In this document: positions 6,627-13,048 of the stretch, piece by piece | Layout: each line of letters starts with the position of its first letter | How positions within the stretch are numbered: position 1 is the first letter of the stretch | Position numbers and translations under genes: made by a program | The notes under the pieces: generated by a model | Seen by the model: the letters and a program-made list of their open reading frames with translations, nothing else | Told to the model about the DNA's origin: nothing | Database searches by the model: none | Source: Planctomycetota bacterium | GTDB taxonomy: Bacteria; Planctomycetota; Phycisphaerae; UBA1845; PWPN01 | Assembly: GCA_020346805.1 (NCBI GenBank) | Contig: CP070790.1 | Location: forward strand, 2,889,844 to 2,902,891 | Direction: 5' to 3' | Length of the DNA stretch: 13,048 nucleotides

Positions 6627-9560
6627 GTGTCACTAGTGGATCGTTTTCAGATAATTTGGACCCCTTTTCTTAAAATAACCAAAAGCAGGACTTTTCAAAC
6701 ATTGGGTTTGATCTGTCCGCCAACACTGGGAACCGGCGGAGAAGTAAGTTTATACGTTGGTCGGAAAAAATATGTCTCCCGGCCGGCGGACCTGCCCCAA
6801 TATCCAGACGGATCATCAACATACTTATGGTCGATTCCTCGTCCCGCCAAGCCAACCCCCTGCCGGGCCGTCTGGAAAACTCCCCTTAAACAGGTTTACC
6901 GCGATTCAATTACGCTGAAACCCGCTGATCCACGTAATATCCACCTGGTATTCAAAACATATCCCGACGCAGGTTATATAAGACCTATCGATCAGTTGGT
7001 AAGTCCCAAGCAGTCCTGTTTTATAGATACACTGTTAACCAATTTGGAAAAGACCACCCACCGCAAAGCAGGCAAACGAGTTGTATTTACCTTTTCAACA
7101 TGGCTTCTTACCCAGTGCCTCGATCCCAAACTTATGGAACAAGCAAGACTCAAATGCCTGGAGAAATATATCCGCAGGGGGCAAATTGTCTGGAATTTAG
7201 CACCCTTCAATACACACAGCGAATGCTTCGGACTGGAAGAAATGTGCAGATGTCTTTATCAGGCCCGGCGATTAGCCGAGCGGTTTGGCCTGACCATCCC
7301 CACCGCCGCCAGTATGAACAACGTACCTGCCCATACCGCTTCGTTGGGGATGGCCTTTTCCGCTGCCGGTGGAAAGTTCTTCCAGATAACCTCACATCCA
7401 GACATACTTCCATCGGCCATCCAACCATTGTTCTGGTGGCGGTTGCCTGATGAAAAACAATTGTTGTGTCATTATCATCCAAAAGCGACGATCCCCCTTT
7501 TACCCCCGCCGGAATGGCCCTGGTCCGACTGGCTATCAGTCCAAATCTTCCAGCACAACAATAACTCAAAGATATGCGACATTATTCAACAGATCGATTG
7601 GATTAATACTCATTTTGATTGGCCGGTTTGCAGGATCGGTCGATTGGAGGATTTTGCCATTTCCGTTATTCGTCGACATGGCAAAGACCTTCCGGGCATA
7701 GAAAAAGAATTTATTGATTCATTGATTCCGGGTATCGCCAGTCAGGCAAGGTCAACCGCATCGGCCCGCCTCGACAAACACCGTCTGCCGTCCATAGAGA
7801 CACTTCAGACTATTGCCGGTATGCTATCCAGAAAAACAATATCGAAACAATTGCAGGCTGAAATTGACCACGCATATCAACAGTTAACTCACCATATCGA
7901 ACATACCTGGGGTAAGCAGGTTTATAATGCCCGTAATATCCTCCCCAAAGGAAATCTTTACACCAGTTCTACGTTCGCAGGCAATCGCTCTTCAGCAAGT
8001 GTCGGTAATTGGAAGGCATCATGGGATAAAAAGGCAGACCAGGCCAAGAGCGCGCACAATACTATCAATGAGATTGAAGCCAAGGCCATTTCTTCTATTG
8101 TCGGACATGGTAACAACAGTTACAGAAATCACAGGATAGTACTGTTTAACACATTATCACGGGCCCGTAATGGAGTGGTACGCATAAAAGACCATAAGCT
8201 ACCGGAGAAAAATTTTGAACTTATATGCCCGATTACCGGGAGAACCGTTCTCTATCACCGGGGCAAGGGTTTTATCGAATTTATTACTCCCCAGGTCCCG
8301 CCCTGCGGATATCTGGCATTAAAAGTTCGTCCGGTATCCCGGCGGACACAACCCGAGACTCAGGTAGAATGGAACCAGCGTATGCTTACTATGAGCAACA
8401 ATAATTACTCTCTGCAGTTCCATACCGCAGGCGGCCTGGCGCGGTGGTTCGACAGGTCCCATTCTAGTCAATGGTGTTTACACAACGTTGAATTTCCACT
8501 CGGCACTTATCTATACGAGATGCCCGGCTGGAAAAAGATCAAAACATTTGCCAAAAGTGTGCTACGTGACTGTAATCCGAACTCGATCGGGGACAATATT
8601 CGGTCCGAGTACCAAAATTTATCCCAATACGGACCGGTTTCTGCTGAAGCAGCAAAAATAGAGGGAGAACTAACCCCCCTCTACGGCCGAGTCACCGTGG
8701 AAGCCAATTGCCCGGTTCGTAAAGTGCCTTATCGCCGATCGGGAGATATTCGACGTTATCGTACAACATTCACTCACTATCTCGGACGCAGCGAGCTTTA
8801 CATAAACATTCGACTGATTGGTAAACAAGCCACCTACGCCGCCGAAGCGGGGTATGCCTTCTTTCCATTGGCCGTCAAATATCCATTGGTTATGGTCGAT
8901 CGGATCGGGCAGGTGGCCATCGCCGGCGATGACTTTGTCGATCAGGCAAATAAAGCCCATATGGCGGTACATCGCGGTTTACGCATAGAGGACACTTTTT
9001 CAGGGATGAACTTTTATCCGCTGCATACTCCATTGGTTGCAATTGGTGCACCCGGGGCCTACTGCTTTAACAGCAACACCGAGTACAAAGCAGGAATCTT
9101 ATATGCAACCCTGTTCAATAATTGTTGGGGAACCAACTTCCCACAATGGCAGTCCGGCGATTTCTCATTCGATTTTGTACTCAATCCCACCGGCAACGAT
9201 GATTGGGACGGCGGTTTGGCACAAGGTGGCGCGGAACTATTTAGGCCCTTGCTGGCCACCGTAACCACAGGATTTCAAGGACCGGCCAGCCAGTCGCTTC
9301 TAAGCATTACCCCACCCTGTGTAGAACTTATAACTCTCAAACCGGCGGAGTTTGATTCGGGCATAATTATTCGTCTATGGAACTCCGAGGTTGAACCGGT
9401 CCGGGCCTGCCTCACTTTACCCAATGCTCAGCGTGACAATTCACTAACACTCTGTGATGTACTGGAAAGATCCCGAGGACGACGTATCCCAATCAGCGAA
9501 GAAGGTGAAGCCAAGGTCTCACTAAAGCCCAACGACATAATTACCTTGATGCTTAAATAA
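6627..9560 (+). CDS. GH38-like (DUF5054-type) large protein with substituted active-site residues
   Basis: 977 residues from the GTG at 6627 (981 from ATG 6615; numbering below uses the ATG form). No signal peptide, so probably cytoplasmic. It follows the bacterial DUF5054 family, related to glycoside hydrolase family 38: IHLVFKTYPDAGY (109-121), a GQIVWNLAPFNTHSECF segment (189-205), ASMNNVPAHT (232-241), IQPLFWWRLPDE (269-280), and near the C-terminus LFNNCWGTNFPQW. Known relatives, from memory, read FKTHLD and TDVPGHT at the two motifs, holding the H-x-D metal ligands and the aspartate nucleophile. Here the histidine is Y116 and the aspartate is N236; D118 and H240 remain. So the fold is assigned with fair confidence, while glycosidase activity is doubtful. 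The C-terminal half is beta-sandwich rich as in GH38. It stands alone behind a palindrome-rich control region; no sugar transporter or other carbohydrate gene is adjacent. Confidence 0.82.
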   Translation: MSLVDRFQIIWTPFLKITKSRTFQTLGLICPPTLGTGGEVSLYVGRKKYVSRPADLPQYPDGSSTYLWSIPRPAKPTPCRAVWKTPLKQVYRDSITLKPADPRNIHLVFKTYPDAGYIRPIDQLVSPKQSCFIDTLLTNLEKTTHRKAGKRVVFTFSTWLLTQCLDPKLMEQARLKCLEKYIRRGQIVWNLAPFNTHSECFGLEEMCRCLYQARRLAERFGLTIPTAASMNNVPAHTASLGMAFSAAGGKFFQITSHPDILPSAIQPLFWWRLPDEKQLLCHYHPKATIPLLPPPEWPWSDWLSVQIFQHNNNSKICDIIQQIDWINTHFDWPVCRIGRLEDFAISVIRRHGKDLPGIEKEFIDSLIPGIASQARSTASARLDKHRLPSIETLQTIAGMLSRKTISKQLQAEIDHAYQQLTHHIEHTWGKQVYNARNILPKGNLYTSSTFAGNRSSASVGNWKASWDKKADQAKSAHNTINEIEAKAISSIVGHGNNSYRNHRIVLFNTLSRARNGVVRIKDHKLPEKNFELICPITGRTVLYHRGKGFIEFITPQVPPCGYLALKVRPVSRRTQPETQVEWNQRMLTMSNNNYSLQFHTAGGLARWFDRSHSSQWCLHNVEFPLGTYLYEMPGWKKIKTFAKSVLRDCNPNSIGDNIRSEYQNLSQYGPVSAEAAKIEGELTPLYGRVTVEANCPVRKVPYRRSGDIRRYRTTFTHYLGRSELYINIRLIGKQATYAAEAGYAFFPLAVKYPLVMVDRIGQVAIAGDDFVDQANKAHMAVHRGLRIEDTFSGMNFYPLHTPLVAIGAPGAYCFNSNTEYKAGILYATLFNNCWGTNFPQWQSGDFSFDFVLNPTGNDDWDGGLAQGGAELFRPLLATVTTGFQGPASQSLLSITPPCVELITLKPAEFDSGIIIRLWNSEVEPVRACLTLPNAQRDNSLTLCDVLERSRGRRIPISEEGEAKVSLKPNDIITLMLK

Positions 9561-9616
9561 GAGAAACGATGTTTTGTGTTTGTCTTGAGTGCTGCCGATT
9601 TAAGCAAAAAATAAAA

Positions 9617-9666
9617 CCGGGACCTGCAAGAATGGGAAAGGTTGGGAAAGTGCGGGCAGGCCCCGG
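9617..9666. repeat. GC-rich hairpin with a purine-repeat loop
   Basis: CCGGGACCTGC (9617-9627) pairs with GCAGGCCCCGG (9656-9666) over 11 positions with one A-C mismatch. The 28-base loop contains TGGGAAAG twice (9633-9640, 9643-9650; period 10). It lies 57 bases after the stop of the GH38-like gene, but no T run follows, so it is not a standard terminator. It may protect the 3' end of that transcript or belong to an unknown small RNA. Four GGG runs across stem and loop could also form a G-quadruplex. Confidence 0.5.
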
Positions 9667-9742
9667 CCGAAGAAGGAGAAAGATTATATAAAAAATATTA
9701 CATCCTGCATACTATTGTAGTACATATTTGGTAAAAAGTCTC

Positions 9743-9773
9743 ACCTTCTACCTATTTTTCGCATCCAGAAGGT
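9743..9773. repeat. Inverted repeat in the long gap
   Basis: ACCTTCT (9743-9749) and AGAAGGT (9767-9773) form a perfect 7-bp inverted repeat with a 17-base spacer that includes a T run (TTTTT). CTTTATATAAAA follows. A weak hairpin is possible; no function assigned. Confidence 0.35.
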
Positions 9774-9964
9774 CTTTATATAAAAGGGAAAATAAACTAA
9801 TTTTGTTTCGATTTATAGATACGGCTTAGACTTTAAGTAAGGAGATGGGTAGTAAAATGTGCGATTACGTACAAAAATTCAGGTCTATTTAATAATTTCT
9901 TTTGCTGTAACATTTATGGTACATATTATTAAGGTATGAGTTACATATTTTTGTTTCTGGTGTA

Positions 9965-10023
9965 TTGGCGCCAAGGATATCCAGAATTATGATGATCACA
10001 TCCGGTAACCGTATAGCCGGATG
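9965..10023. repeat. Cluster of adjacent palindromes upstream of the lipoprotein-like gene
   Basis: TTGGCGCCAA (9965-9974) is a perfect 10-bp palindrome, followed at once by the perfect palindrome GGATATCC (9975-9982). Then CATCCGG (9999-10005) and CCGGATG (10017-10023) form a 7-bp inverted repeat with an 11-base loop. The cluster lies 110-170 bases before the ATG at 10136 and could be a set of protein-binding sites for that gene, or end a transcript, as a CTTTTT run follows at 10043-10048. Confidence 0.4.
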
Positions 10024-10135
10024 ACGGTCAATCAGCAAATAGGCTTTTTCCCCGAACCCCCGTAGTATTCATAAGGTATAACCAGGGAGTAACAACTCGT
10101 TACAATCCTAAAACACACATAGTGGAAGAGCATAA

Positions 10136-10711
10136 ATGATTGCAAAAAATGTATTTAGAACTTTATGGGCAGCATTCCTAATAGCAGGAATTATGGGTGG
10201 CTGCGAATGCCAGCGTGACGTCCTGGTGGACGAGGGGCCGGAAATCGAAAGGCCTACCATGGCCGAGATTAATCCACATGCAGAACGTCCTTACACCCAT
10301 TTTCCGAGCGATCTTCATACCCAAGATGTCAGCCTTAACAAGTTTATCGAAAAGGCATTGACTATTTGCGAAGAGGGAGATTATGACTCTTTCCGGCAAT
10401 TATTCGGCACTGCTTACACACCAACTGAGCAGAAAGCGTTTGAACGCGTTTGGCATAACGTTCGTGACATTCGAGTTATCAACTTGAAATCCGATAAAAA
10501 GAAGCAGAAGGTCTACTACCTTCATGCCGTTGTTCGCCTACGTAAGCCCGACAAGAAAGAGCGACAACGAGGTGATCTTGTAATCATAATATTCAAGGAG
10601 GCCGAGAATTGGCGATTAGGTCCGGCGCCAAAGGAGATCGTGAATCAGGTTCTCGAAATAGACGAAGAATCCGAGAACGCCGAAAAACGTTCAATACTGA
10701 ATACTTCCTGA
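10136..10711 (+). CDS. Small lipoprotein-like exported protein of unknown function
   Basis: 191 residues. Residues 1-22 form a signal peptide (K4, R8, then LWAAFLIAGIMGG) followed by C23. The sequence before that cysteine (MGG) is not a textbook lipobox, but a Gly-Gly-Cys junction after a hydrophobic stretch makes a lipoprotein likely. Residues about 65-170 suggest a small NTF2-like alpha+beta fold: FIEKALTICEEGDYDSFRQL, then paired strands ending VIIIFKEAENWRLGPAPKE. This resembles DUF4878/SnoaL-like lipoproteins, where the domain is often a binding module. The tail is charged. A GGAAGAG ribosome site precedes the ATG. Both neighbours are separated by more than 150 bases, so the gene is probably transcribed alone. 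Location in the envelope is inferred, function unknown. Confidence 0.75.
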   Translation: MIAKNVFRTLWAAFLIAGIMGGCECQRDVLVDEGPEIERPTMAEINPHAERPYTHFPSDLHTQDVSLNKFIEKALTICEEGDYDSFRQLFGTAYTPTEQKAFERVWHNVRDIRVINLKSDKKKQKVYYLHAVVRLRKPDKKERQRGDLVIIIFKEAENWRLGPAPKEIVNQVLEIDEESENAEKRSILNTS

Positions 10712-10779
10712 TCCGCGTCCTATGGGCCTCCGGGGGTGTATAAGTAATGGTTGGGAACTCGGAGATCCGGGGGAGTTGA

Positions 10780-10808
10780 TTGTAAGTGCTTGATAATCGG
10801 GATATTAT
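10780..10808 (+). promoter_or_regulatory. Weak putative promoter for the cyclophilin gene
   Basis: TTGTAA (10780-10785) and TATTAT (10803-10808) are separated by 17 bases, matching the -35 at 4 of 6 and the -10 at 5 of 6 positions. The start codon is at 10871. It is plausible but not distinctive in this AT-rich spacer. Confidence 0.35.
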
Positions 10809-10870
10809 GTTCATTAGGCCCTAAGCAAGATTTAACAGTAGGCATACCATTTACCTGAGAGAATGAATTT

Positions 10871-12097
10871 ATGCGAAATTACCCAGATATTTCGACAAAA
10901 ATCTTATTCATAACATTAATCTCTTGCTCGACGACATCTTGGGCCGGAGCTGCAAATACTGATGACCCGGCCAAGCTGGTAAAGGCCAGTCTGCATACCG
11001 ATCGAACGGTCGTCCAAATCGGCCAACACATATGGGTCAATTTCCTTCTTTCCAATTTAACATCCGATGCGGTCAGTCTTGTCGTACCAGAATCCACTTC
11101 CGTTATTTACAACAAACAAAATGTTCCCCCCGGCAAGCAAGTCCAAGGCGAGATGGGATTGCCCTTGGCCCATGTTTTCAGCGGCAAAGGGCATTCGGCA
11201 CTTTCAATCGAGAATAACAGGCACGAGTCCCTGGATATACAGGTTACTCTCCAACCGCAGAGTCCCTCCACGGAAGTTGTGCTGGCCCCACATGGCAGTG
11301 TGGGACTGCGTGTGGAGTTGACGCAGTACTATGAAACATTGATGCGTCCGGGGAAGTATAAATTAGTATGGAAACCCTACGACGGCCTCATAGAATCGTC
11401 GCCATTAACCATTACCGTGCTTTCAGAACAGCAAGCGGTAATGGTAACCGATTTTGGTAATATTGTAATACGTTTTTATTACGACCAGGCGCCAAATCAC
11501 GTAAATAACTTCCTTGAACTGGTTAAGGAACGTTTCTATGACGAATTAACTTTTCACCGGGTAATTCCCGGGGGAATCATCCAAGGGGGATGCCCGCGTG
11601 GCGACGGATATGGGGTTCGTAAGGATGGTAAAAGGCTTAAGGCGGAGTTCAACAACATACCTTTCTCTACCGGAACGGTGGGTATGGCCCGATCCTCCAG
11701 CGATCCCGATTCAGCCAGTTGTCAGTTCTATATTTGCCTAAGCCGTCAACCCACATTTGACGGCCAACAGACGGCATTTGGCCACATAGTGGGCGATCCA
11801 TCATTCAACACCCTCAGTAAAATAGCGTCGGTTCCCACCGATTCCAAAGACCGCCCCCAAAGACCGGTTTACATTCGGAGCATTTCCTTAGAGAATGTCC
11901 CTTTAAGGGAACGTACCGAACCGGATCGCCCACCCTCGGGTGCATCAATAGGCCGCCGGTCCGAGGACTCGCCCAGCCGAAAGACCATCCGGCCGATGCC
12001 CCCCGAAACCAAGGACCGGGGCCGGCTGGATTTGTCAGCGGTTAGAAAACCGATATCGAGTGCAACTACAAAACCGGCAAACAAAATCGAACCGTAA
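10871..12097 (+). CDS. Exported cyclophilin-type peptidyl-prolyl isomerase with N-terminal beta domain and basic tail
   Basis: 408 residues. An N-terminal signal (1-27) ends either at SWA-GA or at a lipobox-like LIS-C19, so it is secreted or a lipoprotein. Residues about 35-185 form a beta-sandwich-like domain (SLHTDRTVVQIGQHIWVNFL through GKYKLVWKPYDG) similar to the BsuPI/Ig-like domains of exported proteins. Residues about 188-333 are a cyclophilin domain that catalyses cis-trans isomerisation of proline bonds: FHRVIPGGIIQGG gives the catalytic R220 and Q228, and CQFYICLS and FDGQQTAFG complete the pocket. Some pocket residues differ from human CypA (Phe60 is Gly, His126 is Gln), which is common in bacterial members. 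Residues about 345-408 are a proline-, arginine- and serine-rich, probably disordered tail. It likely helps envelope proteins fold. Followed after 43 bases by the SRP RNA. Confidence 0.92.
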   Translation: MRNYPDISTKILFITLISCSTTSWAGAANTDDPAKLVKASLHTDRTVVQIGQHIWVNFLLSNLTSDAVSLVVPESTSVIYNKQNVPPGKQVQGEMGLPLAHVFSGKGHSALSIENNRHESLDIQVTLQPQSPSTEVVLAPHGSVGLRVELTQYYETLMRPGKYKLVWKPYDGLIESSPLTITVLSEQQAVMVTDFGNIVIRFYYDQAPNHVNNFLELVKERFYDELTFHRVIPGGIIQGGCPRGDGYGVRKDGKRLKAEFNNIPFSTGTVGMARSSSDPDSASCQFYICLSRQPTFDGQQTAFGHIVGDPSFNTLSKIASVPTDSKDRPQRPVYIRSISLENVPLRERTEPDRPPSGASIGRRSEDSPSRKTIRPMPPETKDRGRLDLSAVRKPISSATTKPANKIEP

Positions 12098-12140
12098 GCG
12101 GTTTACGTTTCCTGCCATACTCTGTGCGACAGCCGATCGC

Positions 12141-12248
12141 ATTGAGGGCCGGGTCCCATGCAATGGGACCGATGGGCAACGGGTCAGGACCGAGAGGTAG
12201 CAGCCCACTCAACGTGTCTCAGGTGCCGTGGCTCACCTGGCCCTCAAT
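12141..12248 (+). ncRNA. ffs: Signal recognition particle RNA, small bacterial type (4.5S)
   Basis: The conserved Ffh-binding tip is present at about 12181-12205: GGTCAGG, then ACC-GAGA-GGT with a GNRA tetraloop, then AGCAGCC. These match the TCAGG/AGCAG internal loop of E. coli 4.5S RNA. The ends pair perfectly: ATTGAGGGCC (12141-12150) with GGCCCTCAAT (12239-12248), giving a hairpin of about 108 bases. It pairs with Ffh to target nascent membrane and exported proteins. dnaX starts 151 bases downstream, the same order as scr-dnaX in Bacillus subtilis. The spacer between them (12249-12399) holds no gene that I can see. Confidence 0.95.
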
Positions 12249-12399
12249 GCGGTCGACTGCTTGCGTGGAGAGTTGTTTGCTGAAATATTGGATGGAAATA
12301 AACCCTTGCAAACCCGATATTGCTCAGCATTCAAGTGAGATTTGCAGGAGTCGAAGCGCGGTAGCTCGCCCCTCCGCTGACTAAGGAGCATAAAACGTA

Positions 12400-13048
12400 A
12401 TGGCATATACGGTTCTGGCCAGGAAATACAGAAGTTGGACTTTTGACGAGCTTATCGGACAAGAGGCAGTTGCTACCACCCTTAAGAATGCAATCCACAG
12501 CCAGCGAATTCATCACGGGCACCTGTTTTGCGGGACTCGAGGTGTGGGCAAAACATCGGCAGCAAGAATATTGGCTCGCTCGCTGAACTGTCTTGCCTCT
12601 GATGGACCAACCATCACCCCTTGCCGGGAATGCGAATCCTGTATTGCAATCGCCGAAGGGCAGGATGTTGATGTGATCGAGATTGATGCAGCCAGCAACA
12701 CCGGTGTAGATAACATCCGGGAGTTGCGAAGCAACGCTAACTACCGTCCCGCCCGTTCTCGATTCAAAATATATATCATCGACGAGGTACATATGTTAAG
12801 TACGGGGGCGTTCAATGCTTTACTGAAGACGCTGGAGGAACCGCCGGATCATGTAAAGTTTATCCTGGCCACCACCGAGCCGCAGAAAGTGCCGGCCACC
12901 ATACACAGTCGGTGCCTCCGCTTTGATTTTCACACTATAAGCGTGGACAAGATTGCCGACCACTTCAAGTGGATTCTGAAACAGGAAAAGGTGCAGGCTG
13001 AAGACACCGTAATACGGCGAATAGCCAAATTAAGTAACGGATCGATGC
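12400..13048 (+). CDS. dnaX: DNA polymerase III subunit gamma/tau (partial, continues beyond right edge)
   Basis: 216 codons are visible and remain open at the window end. The clamp-loader AAA+ domain is plain: YRSWTFDELIGQEAV at the start, Walker A GTRGVGKT (45-52), the four-cysteine zinc module (C64, C75, C78, C81), Walker B IIDEVH (126-131), sensor 1 LATTE (157-161) and the SRC arginine-finger motif (170-172). It loads the sliding clamp in replication as part of the DnaX complex. AAGGAG at 12383-12388, 11 bases before the ATG, is the ribosome site. The C-terminal oligomerisation and tau regions lie outside the window. Its location next to the SRP RNA is a conserved arrangement. Identity is very secure; whether a shorter gamma form is made cannot be judged. 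Confidence 0.97.
   Translation, partial: MAYTVLARKYRSWTFDELIGQEAVATTLKNAIHSQRIHHGHLFCGTRGVGKTSAARILARSLNCLASDGPTITPCRECESCIAIAEGQDVDVIEIDAASNTGVDNIRELRSNANYRPARSRFKIYIIDEVHMLSTGAFNALLKTLEEPPDHVKFILATTEPQKVPATIHSRCLRFDFHTISVDKIADHFKWILKQEKVQAEDTVIRRIAKLSNGSM

Larger units (their letters stand above)
9561..10135. other. Long non-coding gap with structured elements
   Basis: 575 bases, AT-rich apart from a GC-rich hairpin at 9617-9666. I find no convincing coding frame on either strand, no tRNA and no riboswitch class I recognise. It holds several inverted repeats (listed separately), and TACATATT occurs three times (9721, 9920, 9942). TGTAAC (9906-9911) and GTTACA (9940-9945) form a distant inverted repeat. 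No clear promoter was found for the gene at 10136. Confidence 0.6.

Noticed and set aside
7207..7569. Minus-strand frame inside the GH38-like gene
   Set aside because: A shadow of the coding strand, rich in Arg and Trp with no family pattern.
9845..9892. Tiny reading frame of 11-15 codons after AAGGAG in the long gap
   Set aside because: The ribosome-site spacing is too short for the first ATG and long for the second, the peptide has no recognisable feature, and such frames occur by chance.
1..13048. CRISPR array, insertion sequence, toxin-antitoxin pair or phage genes
   Set aside because: No regularly spaced repeats, transposase motifs, terminal inverted repeats, or small gene pairs of that type were seen.

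Overview
The window looks like a chromosomal stretch from a planctomycete, probably of the Phycisphaerae or a related anaerobic lineage. That is inferred from several things: two small ECF sigma factors paired with membrane-anchored anti-sigma-like proteins, a pseudopilin-like protein with a near-DG(H) C-terminal motif, exported proteins of no clear family, a DUF5054/GH38-like giant protein, an AhbD/NirJ-type anaerobic haem radical-SAM enzyme, and moderate GC. No species can be named from the sequence, and no mobile element, CRISPR array or tRNA was seen.

Layout. 1-2667 (minus strand): a sigma-54 activator with a GAF sensor domain, then an ECF sigma factor whose stop codon overlaps the start of a zinc-finger anti-sigma factor (cut by the left edge). 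2668-2920 is a divergent control region with a good sigma-70-type promoter. 2921-4565 (plus): a second ECF sigma factor and, 16 bases later, a protein that joins an anti-sigma-like cytoplasmic head to a pseudopilin-like membrane anchor and outer domain. 4725-5222 (plus): a small exported protein of unknown function, overlapping tail-to-tail with 5197-6351 (minus), an AhbD-like radical-SAM/SPASM protein. 6352-6626 is a divergent control region dense in inverted repeats. 6627-9560 (plus): a 977-residue GH38-like (DUF5054-type) protein that appears to have lost two metal/catalytic residues. 9561-10135 is a long non-coding gap with a GC-rich hairpin and a cluster of palindromes. 10136-10711: a small lipoprotein-like protein. 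10871-12097: an exported cyclophilin with an extra N-terminal domain and a basic disordered tail. 12141-12248: the signal recognition particle RNA, directly followed by dnaX (12400 to beyond the right edge).

How the genes relate. The left third is signal transduction: two independent sigma/anti-sigma switches, back to back, plus a sigma-54 activator that may control the first of them. The middle is metabolic (haem synthesis, a possible carbohydrate-related protein) with each gene apparently having its own promoter. The right end is housekeeping: the SRP RNA-dnaX neighbourhood also occurs in other bacterial phyla. I do not see one coherent new multi-gene system. The most unusual items are the anti-sigma/pseudopilin fusion, the substituted active-site positions in the GH38-like protein, the palindrome cluster at 6382-6582, and the structured gap at 9561-10135.
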